Below, piece after piece: positions 49,817 through 59,251 of a stretch of 64,000 bases of DNA; position 1 is the stretch's first letter, and every line of letters starts with the position of its first letter. Under the pieces are notes generated by a model, which saw only the letters and a list, made by a program, of their open reading frames with translations, had not been told where the DNA came from and did no database searches. The stretch spans positions 2,480,001 through 2,544,000 of the forward strand of contig NZ_CP013444.1 of the NCBI RefSeq assembly GCF_001718835.1. The letters are read 5' to 3'. The stretch comes from Burkholderia cepacia (lineage in GTDB: Bacteria; Pseudomonadota; Gammaproteobacteria; Burkholderiales; Burkholderiaceae). Made by a program: the position numbers and the translations under genes.

Positions 49817-50995
49817 TCAACGATGGAGCAACGGGTAAGCCACCAGCCCGAAGAGTGCCGCCGCGATCACGATCACCGGTTCCTGAAGCTTCTTGAAGCG
49901 CCACAGCAGCAGCACGGTCGTGACGGCGAGCAGTGCGGTCGGGACGTCGACGATCGACCGCTTCGCGATGACGAGGACGGAGCCCGTGATCGCGCCGACT
50001 GCTGCAGCCGTAATGCCATCGACGAATGCCTTGACGCCCGGACGGTGCCCGTACTTCTTCACGTAGGGCGCGGGAATGACCGTGAACAGGTAACACGGCA
50101 GGAATGTCCCGAGCGCGGCGACGCATGCGCCAGGCAGGCCCGCCACGAGGTACCCGATAAAGCCGACGGTGATCACGACCGGGCCCGGCGTGATCATCGC
50201 GACCGCAACGGCATCCACGAACTGCTTGTCGTTCAGCCAGTGATGTTCGGTAACGACGCCGCCATAGAGGAACGGCACGATCGCGAGTCCGGAGCCGAAC
50301 ACGAACGCGCCGGCCTTCATGAAGAACGCACCGATCTGGACGAGCTGCGGCAGGTCGATGCCGCTCAGCAGGCCGGTTGCCGCCGGCAGGTTCGCGCCGG
50401 CGAGCGCGTTCAGCCCGCCCTTGTGCAGCCATTTCGGCGGCGCGCGCCGGAACCAGCCGATCAGCCCGGCGACGATGAAGAGCCATGCGATTTCCGATTC
50501 CGTGATTAAGGTCACGGCAGCCAGCGTCAGGAAGATCGCCCAAAGGAGCCTGTCGTTGCCGACTGTCTTGGTCGTGAGCTTGTAAGCGCTCATCGCGATG
50601 ATGCCGACCACCGCGGCACCGACGCCGTAGAAGACGGCCTGCATCCACGACAGCCCGCCAAAATGCGCGTACGCGAACCCGAGCGCGAGCACCATCAGGA
50701 ACGACGGCAGCACGAACGCGATGCCGACGAGTGTCGCCCCGAGAAGGCGGTAGTGGACGAACCCGAGATAGATCGCGAGCTGGGCCGCCATCGGCCCCGG
50801 TGCGAGCTGGGCCAGCGTGAGCCCTTCCTTGTAATCGGCCTCGGTGATCCAGCCGCGTCGCTCGACCAGATCGCGACGCATATAGCCTGCGAGCGCGACC
50901 GGTCCGCCGAAACCGAACGTGCCGAGACGCAGCATGTAGGCGACCAGTTTGCCAAGCGAGTAGGTCGGCGCATTCGTGGCAATCGTCGTGGTCAT
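49817..50995 (-). CDS. chrA: Chromate transporter ChrA (392 aa)
   Basis: CHR-family inner-membrane exporter with two homologous halves, each with the signature FGFGGPVALAGYMRRD / FVFGSGLAIVPFLYGGVV and APGPMAAQLA / MITPGPVVITVG. Start ATG at 50995 overlaps the chrB stop (TGATG). It exports chromate, lowering cytoplasmic Cr(VI). Confidence 0.95.
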   Translation of the reverse strand: MTTTIATNAPTYSLGKLVAYMLRLGTFGFGGPVALAGYMRRDLVERRGWITEADYKEGLTLAQLAPGPMAAQLAIYLGFVHYRLLGATLVGIAFVLPSFLMVLALGFAYAHFGGLSWMQAVFYGVGAAVVGIIAMSAYKLTTKTVGNDRLLWAIFLTLAAVTLITESEIAWLFIVAGLIGWFRRAPPKWLHKGGLNALAGANLPAATGLLSGIDLPQLVQIGAFFMKAGAFVFGSGLAIVPFLYGGVVTEHHWLNDKQFVDAVAVAMITPGPVVITVGFIGYLVAGLPGACVAALGTFLPCYLFTVIPAPYVKKYGHRPGVKAFVDGITAAAVGAITGSVLVIAKRSIVDVPTALLAVTTVLLLWRFKKLQEPVIVIAAALFGLVAYPLLHR

Positions 50996-51969
50996 CAACG
51001 TCCCCCGGTTTCGCTCTTTCCATTCGATGCGAAGTGCACGTACAGCGCGTCGAGCACCGCGCCCATCTGCTCCAGCAATTGTTCGTCGCTTTCGGCGCGT
51101 TGGCGCGTGCCGGCCATCACGGCCTCGAAGCCCGCTGCTTCAGGCGCGGCGGAACCGCCCACATCGAGCGCGTGCACGATCTCGCCGACGCGCATCAATG
51201 CCGGATCCTTGTCGAGTCCGAAGCTGGCCAGCAGAACTTCAAATGTCACGCGCTCGCCCACGTGCGTAAAAGTCGCGCCATCGAAATCGAAGCCCAGCGC
51301 GTCAGCCGGGCAGTCCGCCGGCGACGCGAGCCAGATGAAGCGCGCTTGCGCGTCGATGAATCGGCGGATCAGCCACGCACTGGCGACGCGATCGACCCAC
51401 ATCCGCTGTCGCGTCGCCCAGGCGCGTCCTTGGTACTCGCCGATCGCGAGCGGACGAATGACGCGGTCCGCGGCATGCGGCTCGCCCGGCGACAGCACCG
51501 TGTCGACCAGCGCACCGAAATCCTGCAGAGCGACTTCGGCGCGGGTGGCCGAATCACCCGGGAAATAGTCGATCGCCCGGATCGCGTCGAAATCCTTGCG
51601 CAGGCGGCGCAGCAGCCGTGCCAGTTCCGTGGCGGACTGCCCGGCAAGCGTCTTGCGGGCGTCCGCGAGCGCCCCGTTGAAGGCGGCGTACTCCTCGTCG
51701 CGATCGAACAGCGCGCGGAATTCCCCTTCCTGCGACGCGTCGAGGCTCGGCGCACGCAACAGGTGGGCGGTGCCGCCGCTTTCGGCGATCGCACCCGCGA
51801 GCTCGCGCAGCATGCGTTCCCGCTCCTCCGTGTACGGCAACAGGTAAATGCCGTCGCGCAGCACGGCACAGCCTTTCGCCTTGAGCGCGCGCCAGAACCG
51901 CATGCGGGCCGTCGCGTTTTCCGTCGGGAGGGTCAGAACAAGCAGCGACCATGTGGAAACAGCTTTCAT
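50995..51969 (-). CDS. chrB: Chromate resistance regulator ChrB (324 aa)
   Basis: STWSLLVLTLPTENATARMR at the start, and RQRMWVDRVASAWLIRRFID later, are the hallmarks of ChrB, a chromate-sensing protein that controls chrA. MKAVSTW at 51969 is chosen; an in-frame GTG at 51987 is possible. First gene of the leftward chr operon, divergent from an MFS gene across a 191-base gap that should hold its operator. Confidence 0.92.
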   Translation of the reverse strand: MKAVSTWSLLVLTLPTENATARMRFWRALKAKGCAVLRDGIYLLPYTEERERMLRELAGAIAESGGTAHLLRAPSLDASQEGEFRALFDRDEEYAAFNGALADARKTLAGQSATELARLLRRLRKDFDAIRAIDYFPGDSATRAEVALQDFGALVDTVLSPGEPHAADRVIRPLAIGEYQGRAWATRQRMWVDRVASAWLIRRFIDAQARFIWLASPADCPADALGFDFDGATFTHVGERVTFEVLLASFGLDKDPALMRVGEIVHALDVGGSAAPEAAGFEAVMAGTRQRAESDEQLLEQMGAVLDALYVHFASNGKSETGGR

Positions 51970-52160
51970 GTAGTGAATGCTACTCACGCGTTACGACATC
52001 TACAAATTTACTTTGAGCGGCTTGCCCGCCCGATTGATAGCCCACACGCATCAATCCTTCGAAAAAATGCACTTCACGCAGCCGCCGATCCGGACCACCA
52101 TGAGCACCTCGTCCCGGCCCCACCCGGACGTCATCCAATGAAATATCCGGAGACAACCCG

Positions 52161-53450
52161 ATGTCACATTCCGTGGCCACCCCTTCCCCGTCCAGGGCCG
52201 CGGCCGTATTCCGCGTCACGGCCGGCAATTTTCTCGAGCAGTTCGATTTCTTCCTGTTCGGCTTCTACGCCACGCAGATCGCGTCGGTGTTCTTCCCGTC
52301 GACGAGCGAATTCGCGTCGCTGATGATGACCTTCGCGGTGTTCGGCGCGGGCTTCCTGATGCGGCCGCTCGGTGCGATCGTGCTCGGCGCGTACATCGAC
52401 GAGGTCGGCCGCCGCAAGGGCCTGATCGTCACGCTGTCGATCATGGCGAGCGGCACCATCCTGATCGCGTTCGTGCCGGGCTACGCGACGATCGGGCTGC
52501 TCGCGCCGGCCGCCGTGCTCGCCGGCCGGCTGCTGCAGGGCTTCTCCGCGGGCGCGGAACTGGGCGGCGTGTCGGTCTATCTGGCCGAATTGGCGACGCC
52601 CGGCCGCAAGGGCTTCTTCACGAGCTGGCAATCGGCGAGCCAGCAGGTGGCGATCGTCATCGCGGCGGCCCTCGGCTTCGCGCTCAATCAGTGGCTGAGC
52701 GCGTCGACCATCGCCGCGTGGGGATGGCGCGTGCCGTTCCTCGTCGGCTGCCTGATCGTGCCGTTCATCTTCATGCTGCGCCGCAACCTGGAGGAAACCG
52801 AAGAATATGCGCAGCGCCGCCATCGCCCGTCGATGCGCGAGGTGTTCGCGACGCTCGCGCGCAACTGGGGCGTCGTGGTCGCCGGCATGATGCTGGTCGC
52901 GATGACCACCACGAGCTTCTACCTGATCACCGTCTACGCGCCGACCTTCGGCAAGACCGTGCTGCATCTGAGCACCGCCGACAGCCTGCTCGTGACGCTC
53001 TGCGTGGGCGTGTCGAACTTCGTGTGGCTGCCGATCGGCGGTGCGCTGTCCGACCGTTTCGGCCGCCGCCCGGTGCTGCTCGCGATGACCGCGCTGAACG
53101 TGCTGACCGCGTACCCCGCGCTGTCGTTCCTCGCGCACGCGCCGTCGTTCGTCAACATGCTGCTCGTCCTGCTCTGGCTCTCGTTCATGTACGGGATCTA
53201 TAACGGTGCGATGGTCGTCGCGCTCACCGAAGTGATGCCGGTGCAGGTGCGTGTCGCGGGCTTCTCGCTCGCGTACAGCCTCGCGACGGCCGTGTTCGGC
53301 GGCTTCACGCCGGCCATCTCGACCGGGCTCATTCACATGACGGGCGACAAGGCCGCACCCGGCTACTGGATGAGCTTCGCCGCCGCGTGCGCGTTCGGCG
53401 CGACGGTGCTGCTGTACAGCCGCCGCCGCGACGCGCTGCGCGCCGCGTGA
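52161..53450 (+). CDS. MFS citrate/tricarballylate-type proton symporter (429 aa)
   Basis: Metabolite:H+ symporter subfamily: FRVTAGNFLEQFDFFLFGFY in TM1, AYIDEVGRRKGLIVTLSIMA motif A and GRLLQGFSAGAELGGVSVYL. This pattern is that of CitA/TcuC, which import citrate or tricarballylate; here the substrate is inferred only. A periplasmic binding-protein gene follows 71 bases later. Confidence 0.85.
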   Translation: MSHSVATPSPSRAAAVFRVTAGNFLEQFDFFLFGFYATQIASVFFPSTSEFASLMMTFAVFGAGFLMRPLGAIVLGAYIDEVGRRKGLIVTLSIMASGTILIAFVPGYATIGLLAPAAVLAGRLLQGFSAGAELGGVSVYLAELATPGRKGFFTSWQSASQQVAIVIAAALGFALNQWLSASTIAAWGWRVPFLVGCLIVPFIFMLRRNLEETEEYAQRRHRPSMREVFATLARNWGVVVAGMMLVAMTTTSFYLITVYAPTFGKTVLHLSTADSLLVTLCVGVSNFVWLPIGGALSDRFGRRPVLLAMTALNVLTAYPALSFLAHAPSFVNMLLVLLWLSFMYGIYNGAMVVALTEVMPVQVRVAGFSLAYSLATAVFGGFTPAISTGLIHMTGDKAAPGYWMSFAAACAFGATVLLYSRRRDALRAA

Positions 53451-53521
53451 CCGGCCCCCGCTGCCCACTCACGCGCGGCGCCGGCGCGCCGCGCTTTCTC
53501 CCGACTTCCGGAATCCGCAAG

Positions 53522-54313
53522 ATGAACCATCGACCATTCACCCGCCGCGCGGCAATCTGGCTCGCCGCCGCCGCGCTCGCCGCCACCGCGCTCCAGGCCC
53601 GCGCCGCCGAACTGCACGTGATGAGCTCGGGCGGCTTCACCGCCGCCTACCAGCAGCTCGGCCCCGGCTTCACCGCCGCGACCGGCGACACGCTCGACAC
53701 GATCCGCGGCCCGTCGATGGGCAAGTCGCCCGAAGCGATTCCGAACCGGCTCGCGCGCGGCGAGCCCGCCGACGCCGTGATCATGGTCGGCTACGCGCTG
53801 GACGATCTGATCAAGCAAGGCAAGGTCATCCCGGGATCCCGCGTCGAGCTGGCCGATTCGCGCATCGGCATGGTCGTGCGCGCGGGCGCGCCGAAACCGG
53901 ACATCGGCACCGTCGACGGGCTGAAGGACGCGCTGCTGCACGCGAAATCGATCGCCTACTCCGACAGCGCGAGCGGCGTGTATATCGAACGCGAGTTGTT
54001 CAGGAAGCTCGGCATCGATGCGCAGGTTCGCCCGAAGGCGGCGATGGTGCCGAAGATCCCGGTGGCGTCGGTCGTCGCGAACGGCGACTACGAAATCGGC
54101 TTCCAGCAGGTCAGCGAGCTGCTGCCGGTGCCGGGCGTCACGTACGTCGGCAAGATTCCCGAATCGCTGCAGTCCGTCACGCGCTTCGCCGCCGGCATCC
54201 CCGTCGGCGCCGCGCATCCGGAGAACGCGAGGAAGCTGCTCGACTATCTGGCGTCGCCGCAGGCGCAGCCGGTCGTGCGCGCGACCGGGCTCGATTCGGT
54301 GACGACGCGCTGA
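53522..54313 (+). CDS. Periplasmic substrate-binding protein, ModA-like type (263 aa)
   Basis: Signal peptide (RRAAIWLAAAALAATALQARA-A) then LHVMSSGGFTAAYQQLGPGF and VANGDYEIGFQQVSELLPVP, a type II binding-protein fold like ModA. No ABC permease or ATPase gene is next to it; the only transporter in line is the MFS gene upstream. It may bind an organic acid and not molybdate. Start MNHRPFTRR at 53522 begins the signal sequence. Confidence 0.8.
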   Translation: MNHRPFTRRAAIWLAAAALAATALQARAAELHVMSSGGFTAAYQQLGPGFTAATGDTLDTIRGPSMGKSPEAIPNRLARGEPADAVIMVGYALDDLIKQGKVIPGSRVELADSRIGMVVRAGAPKPDIGTVDGLKDALLHAKSIAYSDSASGVYIERELFRKLGIDAQVRPKAAMVPKIPVASVVANGDYEIGFQQVSELLPVPGVTYVGKIPESLQSVTRFAAGIPVGAAHPENARKLLDYLASPQAQPVVRATGLDSVTTR

Positions 54314-54383
54314 AGTGCCGGACGCGGCGACGCGCGATTCTGGTATCGTCCTCGGATCTCCGCTCACCGACCACACGCACCGG

Positions 54384-54836
54384 ATGTCCAAGAACCTTCG
54401 CCTCGGCGCAGGCAGCTACCTGCTTTTGATGTCGCTCGGCTTGATCGCATGGTCGCTGCTGACCGGGTTCGCCTGCATCGGCTTCGCCGCGAAAGGGAAG
54501 CTCGGGCTCGCCGAGCTGAACAGGATCGTGTCGCTGCTCGGCACGGCGCTCGGCATCGCGTTCTACGCGGCGTCGACCCGACGCCTGCGCGACCTGAACT
54601 TCCCCGGCTGGACCGTCAAGGTGCTCGCGTTTCCGCTCATCGGCGTGATCGTGCTGCCGGTGCTGTGCTTCCTGTCCGGCCACCGCTGGGACAATCAGTT
54701 CGGGCCGGCGCCCGCGCCGTCCGGGTTCGTCAAGATCGCGGCCGCGCTGATCCTGTTCGCGATCGCTGTCGTGACCGCGCGCTGGGCGCTCGGCGTGTAT
54801 GTTCAGACACGCTATCTGCTCGCCGCCGGCCTCTGA
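54384..54836 (+). CDS. DUF805-like membrane protein (150 aa)
   Basis: Four hydrophobic segments, with RRLRDLNFPGWTVKVLAFPL matching the R-rxrD-xxxxGW core of DUF805 proteins. MSKNLRLGAGS at 54384 is taken as start as it leads straight into the first helix. Function unknown. It converges with the acr3 gene. Confidence 0.75.
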   Translation: MSKNLRLGAGSYLLLMSLGLIAWSLLTGFACIGFAAKGKLGLAELNRIVSLLGTALGIAFYAASTRRLRDLNFPGWTVKVLAFPLIGVIVLPVLCFLSGHRWDNQFGPAPAPSGFVKIAAALILFAIAVVTARWALGVYVQTRYLLAAGL

Positions 54837-54882
54837 GCGTGCGGCCAGCATCGCATGACCACGGCGCCCAAGCCCTCGGTGC

Positions 54883-55953
54883 TCAAGCCCGCTCGTACCA
54901 GCCCTTCGAACGGTTGACCACGCGCACGACGAGCAGCATGACCGGTACCTCGATGAGCACGCCGACGACGGTCGCGAGCGCCGCGCCCGAGTGGAAGCCG
55001 AACAGGCTGATGGCGGCCGCCACGGCCAGCTCGAAAAAATTGGACGCGCCGATCAGCGCCGACGGGCACGCGACGCTGTGTTTCTCGCCGACGATGCGAT
55101 TGAGCCCGTAGGCGAGCGCTGCGTTGAAGAACACCTGGATCAGGATCGGCACCGCGAGCAGCGCGATCACCAGCGGCTGCTTCAGGATCGCCTCGCCCTG
55201 GAACGCGAACAGCAGCACCAGCGTGGCCAGCAGCGCGGCGATCGACCAGGGGCCGACCCTCGCCATCGCGCGGTCGAACGCCGCCTGCCCTTTCGCAAGC
55301 AGCAGCTTGCGCCAGATCTGCGCGAGGATCACCGGGATCACGATGTAGAGCACGACCGACGTGAGCAGCGTCGCCCATGGCACCGTGATCGCGGACATCC
55401 CCAGCAGCAGGCCGACCAGCGGCGCGAAGGCGATCACCATGATGCTGTCGTTCAGCGCGACCTGCGACAGCGTGAACAGCGGATCGCCGCCGGTCAGCCG
55501 GCTCCATACGAACACCATCGCCGTGCACGGCGCGGCGGCCAGCAGGATCAGGCCGGCGATGTAGCTGTCGATCTGGTCGGCCGGCAGCATCGGCGCGAAC
55601 AGCTGCCGGATGAACAGCCAGCCGAGCAAGGCCATCGAAAACGGCTTGACGAGCCAGTTCACGACGAGCGTGACGCCGATCCCCCGCACGTGCTGGCGAA
55701 CCTCATGCAACGCGCCGAAGTCGACCTTGACGAGCATCGGCACGATCATCACCCAGATCAACAGCCCGACGGGGAGGTTGACCTGAGCGTATTCCATGCG
55801 CGCTATGCGCTGGAACAGGTCAGGCAGCGCCTGGCCGAGCGCGATGCCGAGCACGATGCAAAGCGCCACCCAGACGGTCAGGTAGCGCTCGAAGAAGTTG
55901 ATGCCAGGCTTGGCGACTGCCCTTTCCGGCGGGGCGACGTTGGACGTGTTCAT
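54883..55953 (-). CDS. Arsenite efflux transporter, ACR3 family (356 aa)
   Basis: Ten-helix inner-membrane exporter; AAPCTAMVFVWSRLTGGDPL holds the conserved Cys of Acr3, and SVACPSALIGASNFFELAVA is the second family block. It removes arsenite made by ArsC. Last gene of the arsR-arsC-acr3 operon, 27 bases after arsC. Confidence 0.95.
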   Translation of the reverse strand: MNTSNVAPPERAVAKPGINFFERYLTVWVALCIVLGIALGQALPDLFQRIARMEYAQVNLPVGLLIWVMIVPMLVKVDFGALHEVRQHVRGIGVTLVVNWLVKPFSMALLGWLFIRQLFAPMLPADQIDSYIAGLILLAAAPCTAMVFVWSRLTGGDPLFTLSQVALNDSIMVIAFAPLVGLLLGMSAITVPWATLLTSVVLYIVIPVILAQIWRKLLLAKGQAAFDRAMARVGPWSIAALLATLVLLFAFQGEAILKQPLVIALLAVPILIQVFFNAALAYGLNRIVGEKHSVACPSALIGASNFFELAVAAAISLFGFHSGAALATVVGVLIEVPVMLLVVRVVNRSKGWYERA

Positions 55954-55980
55954 GGGACGGCTCGATGCTCAGGTATCCGA

Positions 55981-56475
55981 TCAGTTTTGCGAGATGTCGG
56001 CCAGGGCCGTCCGGAGTTCCGCATCGCCCATGCGATCGAGCGGCAGCATCAGCATCTGCAGCATGCGATAGCCGATCGCCTGGCGGGTGAGCTCGAACGC
56101 GAGCCGCTTGCCGTCGTCGCCGCCCGGCGCGTTCGACGGATCGGCGTAGCCCCAATGCACGTTGACGGGACTGCCGGGCCAGTACGGGCAGGTCTCCGCC
56201 GCCGCGCTGTCGCACACCGTGATGACGATGCGCATTTCAGGCGCGCCGTCGCCGACGAATTCGTCCCAGCTCTTGCTGCGGCAGCCGCCGACGTCGACGC
56301 CCGCGCGCGTCAGCGCGTCGAGCGCGAACGGATTGAGCCGCCCGCTCGGCGCACTGCCGGCGCTGTACGCGCGCACGTCCTTGCCGAGCTTCGCGGCCCA
56401 GTGATTGAGCATCCCTTCCGCGAGCACGCTGCGCGCGGAGTTGTGGGTGCAGAGGATCAGTACGTTGGTGGTCAT
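55981..56475 (-). CDS. arsC: Arsenate reductase, low-molecular-weight phosphatase type (164 aa)
   Basis: ILCTHNSARSVLAEGML gives the Cys-x5-Arg phosphatase loop (Cys9 to Arg15). CDSAAAETCPYWPG supplies further cysteines for the disulfide relay. Reduces As(V) to As(III) for Acr3. The start overlaps the arsR stop as ATGA. Confidence 0.95.
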   Translation of the reverse strand: MTTNVLILCTHNSARSVLAEGMLNHWAAKLGKDVRAYSAGSAPSGRLNPFALDALTRAGVDVGGCRSKSWDEFVGDGAPEMRIVITVCDSAAAETCPYWPGSPVNVHWGYADPSNAPGGDDGKRLAFELTRQAIGYRMLQMLMLPLDRMGDAELRTALADISQN

Positions 56476-56807
56476 GGGCGACGCTCGCCGGTCGTGGAAC
56501 ACGCGGCCGCCGGCGAGCAGGGATTGCCGCCGCAGCAGTTTTCCGTGAGGTACGCCAGCAGCCCGTTCATCGTCGCGAAGTTCGCGCAATAGATCACGAA
56601 GCGGCCCTCCTGGCGGCTGGTGACGAGCTGCGCATGCGCCAGCTCCTTCAAGTGGAACGACAGCGACGACGGGGGCGCGTCCAGCAGCGTGGCAATCTGG
56701 CCGGCCGGCAGCCCTTGCGGCCCCGCCTGCACCAGTGCGCGGAAGATGGCGAGCCGGGATTCGTGCGCGAGCGCCGCGAGCGCGGCAATGGTCTGGTTCG
56801 TTTCCAT
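56472..56807 (-). CDS. arsR: ArsR-family arsenic-responsive repressor (111 aa)
   Basis: Winged helix-turn-helix with GQIATLLDAPPSSLSFHLKE. It lacks the classical ELCVCDL metal site in the DNA-binding helix; instead three cysteines sit near the C-terminus (NCCGGNPC, plus AACST), the layout of ArsR subtypes that sense arsenite at other positions. An inverted repeat overlaps the region just before the start. Confidence 0.92.
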   Translation of the reverse strand: METNQTIAALAALAHESRLAIFRALVQAGPQGLPAGQIATLLDAPPSSLSFHLKELAHAQLVTSRQEGRFVIYCANFATMNGLLAYLTENCCGGNPCSPAAACSTTGERRP

Positions 56808-56808
56808 T

Positions 56809-56834
56809 ATTCGATAATAGTCGAAATATCGAAT
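56809..56834. promoter_or_regulatory. Probable ArsR operator
   Basis: The perfect inverted repeat ATTCGATA (56809-56816) and TATCGAAT (56827-56834) in an AT-rich patch begins two bases before the arsR ATG. This is where autorepression of the ars operon would be expected. The transcript leader must be very short or lie within the operator. Confidence 0.65.
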
Positions 56835-56867
56835 CGTGAGAAGCCGTACTGCGCGCTGCCCGAGCCG

Positions 56868-58148
56868 CTAAACGCGCTGAACCGGCTCCCGCGTCCCCGC
56901 TTCGAGCACGTCGCGCAGCCGCTCGCGATCGCAGCCCCGCTGCCAGATCGACACGACGACGACCGCGCAGGCATTGCTGATCACGCTGGTCAGCGCGCGG
57001 GCCTCGGACATGAAGCGGTCGATGCCGACCAGCAGTGCGACGCCGGCGACGGGCAGGTCGGGCACCACCGTCAGCGTCGCGATCAGCGCGACGAGCCCGC
57101 TGCCCGACACGCCCGCCGCGCCCTTCGACGTGATCAGCATCACCGCGAGCAGCGTCGCGACCTGCGCGGCGGAGAGCGGCACGTCGCACGCCTGGGCGAT
57201 GAACAATGCCGCGAGCGTCAGATAGATCGCGGTCCCGTCCAGATTGAACGAATAGCCCGCCGGCAGCACGAGCCCCACGATGCCCTTGTCGCAGCCGAGT
57301 GCCTCCAGCTTGACGATCAGGCGCGGCAGGACGGGTTCCGTGGACGACGTCGCGAGCACGATGAGCAATTCTTCGCGCATGTAGCGCAAGAGCCGCCACA
57401 GCGCGAAACCGTGCAGTCGCGCGAGCGGTGCGAGCACCAGCGTGACGAACAGCGCGCACGCGAGATACATCGCGACGATCAGCTTGCCGAGCGAGCCGAC
57501 CGAACCGATGCCGAAGCGGCCCACCGTGAACGCCATCGCGCCGAATGCGCCGAGCGGCGCGAGCCGCATCACGAGCGCGAGGATGCGGAACAGCACGCGC
57601 GCGATGCCCTCGACGAACGCATGCACGATGCCGTCGCGCCCTTCGGTCGCGGCCAGCGCGAAGCCGAACAGCAGGCCGACCAGCAGCACCGGCAGCACCT
57701 CGCCGGCGGCGAACGCGCCGACGAGCGTATCGGGGATGATCTGCAGCAGGAACGACGCGACGCCAGCAGCCGGCGCGCGCGCCGTGAACGATGCGAGCGC
57801 CGACGCATCGAGATGGCGTGCCGCGACATGCAGGCCGTCGCCCGGCCGCGCGGCATAGGCGATCGCGAGCCCCACGGCGAGCGCGGCCGCGGTGAGCGCA
57901 TAGAAGAGCGCCAGCGCCCGGACGATCGTGCGGCCGATGCGCGCGCCGTCGCCGAGCGCATTGATGCCGGTCACGATCGTGCAGAACACGATCGGCGCGA
58001 CCATCATCCGCACGAGCGCGACGAACGCATCGCTGAGGGGCTTGAGCGCGACGCCCGCCTGCGGAAACAGGTGCCCGACCGCGACACCGAGCGCCATCCC
58101 GATCAGCACCTGCACGTACAGCAGCCTGAGCGGCCGCAGCAGCGTCAT
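56868..58148 (-). CDS. Dicarboxylate/amino-acid:cation symporter, DctA type (426 aa)
   Basis: DAACS-family inner-membrane importer; PIVFCTIVTGINALGDGARI, LATSSTEPVLPRLIVKLEAL and LPAGYSFNLDGTAIYLTLAA are the signature blocks (Na+/substrate sites). Substrate probably a C4-dicarboxylate. Its start overlaps the stop of the upstream LysR gene as ATGA, so regulator and transporter are translated from one message. Confidence 0.92.
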   Translation of the reverse strand: MTLLRPLRLLYVQVLIGMALGVAVGHLFPQAGVALKPLSDAFVALVRMMVAPIVFCTIVTGINALGDGARIGRTIVRALALFYALTAAALAVGLAIAYAARPGDGLHVAARHLDASALASFTARAPAAGVASFLLQIIPDTLVGAFAAGEVLPVLLVGLLFGFALAATEGRDGIVHAFVEGIARVLFRILALVMRLAPLGAFGAMAFTVGRFGIGSVGSLGKLIVAMYLACALFVTLVLAPLARLHGFALWRLLRYMREELLIVLATSSTEPVLPRLIVKLEALGCDKGIVGLVLPAGYSFNLDGTAIYLTLAALFIAQACDVPLSAAQVATLLAVMLITSKGAAGVSGSGLVALIATLTVVPDLPVAGVALLVGIDRFMSEARALTSVISNACAVVVVSIWQRGCDRERLRDVLEAGTREPVQRV

Positions 58149-59077
58149 GCGCGCTTCCCCGCCGCGCGCCTGGGGCCCGCGGCCGGCTTGCGGTCCTCGA
58201 TCACGTGCTGGAGGAATTCCTGCGCGGCCGGCGTCAGCGTGCGGCCGCGCCGCCGCACGATGCCGACGCGCCGCGTGACGACCGGCTCGACGAGCGGCAC
58301 GCTCGTCAGGATCGGATGCGTCGGCAGCGGCATCGCCATCGACGGCACCGCCGCAACGCCGAGGCCCGCCTCGACGAGCCCGAGCATCGTCGTCACGTGG
58401 CGCGCCTCGCAGACGCTCGGTACACGCGGGGCCACGGCGGCAAGCGCCTGGTCGAGCAGCAGGCGGTTACCGGAAGTCTTGTCCACCGACACGTAGTCGT
58501 ATTCGTACAGCTCGCGCCAGGTCACGCGCTTCTTCGCGGCGAGCGGATGGTCGCGCCGGCACGCGGCGACGAAGCGCTCCTCGAGCAGCGTCGTGAACTC
58601 GACCTCCGCCTCCTGGCTGCCGATGAAGCTCACGCCGAAATCCGCCTCGCCGCTCACCACCGCGTCGAGCACCTCGTTCGCGCTCGCGTCGATCAGCTTG
58701 ATGCGGATCTTTGGATAGCGGGTGCGGAAACGCGCGATCGTGTTCGGCAGGAAGTAGTAGGCGACCGACGGCACGCATGCGATCGTCACGTGGCCCAGGC
58801 GGCTCGATGAAACGTCGCGAATGCCGAGCAGGGCGGCGTCGAGATCGTCGAGCAGTTGTTCGGCGCTCTGCGCGAACACGCGACCGACCGTCGTCAGCGT
58901 GACGCGGCGCGTGGTGCGCTCGAACAGCCGCACGCCGAGCGCCTCCTCGAGCTTCTCGATGCGCCGGCTCAATGCCGGCTGCGAAATGTTGATGGCGTCC
59001 GCCGCCTTGCGGAAACTGCCGAGCTGAACCACCGCCCGGAAAGCCTGCAAGTCGGCAAGATCGAAGTTGATGCCCAC
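58145..59077 (-). CDS. LysR-family regulator coupled to the DctA-type transporter (310 aa)
   Basis: N-terminal helix-turn-helix LGSFRKAADAINISQPALSR then a LysR effector domain. GTG at 59077 starts MGINFDLADLQAFRAV, the usual LysR beginning; the upstream frame lacks support. Unlike most LysR genes it is not divergent from its likely target but precedes it with a 4-base ATGA overlap. Confidence 0.92.
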   Translation of the reverse strand: MGINFDLADLQAFRAVVQLGSFRKAADAINISQPALSRRIEKLEEALGVRLFERTTRRVTLTTVGRVFAQSAEQLLDDLDAALLGIRDVSSSRLGHVTIACVPSVAYYFLPNTIARFRTRYPKIRIKLIDASANEVLDAVVSGEADFGVSFIGSQEAEVEFTTLLEERFVAACRRDHPLAAKKRVTWRELYEYDYVSVDKTSGNRLLLDQALAAVAPRVPSVCEARHVTTMLGLVEAGLGVAAVPSMAMPLPTHPILTSVPLVEPVVTRRVGIVRRRGRTLTPAAQEFLQHVIEDRKPAAGPRRAAGKRA

Positions 59078-59251
59078 GCGCTGCCCGTATGCTGGTCTGA
59101 ATGCCGCTTGGTGCGGCCAGGTGCGGCTATTCTGGGGCCTGTGCGCGGGCGCTGCAAATGCGCGCGCAGGATCGCGCGGGTTCATCCGCTATCCGGCGCG
59201 ACGAAAGCTGACGAAACGATTACAGATGCAACAGTACGCCGCGCGCGCCGG

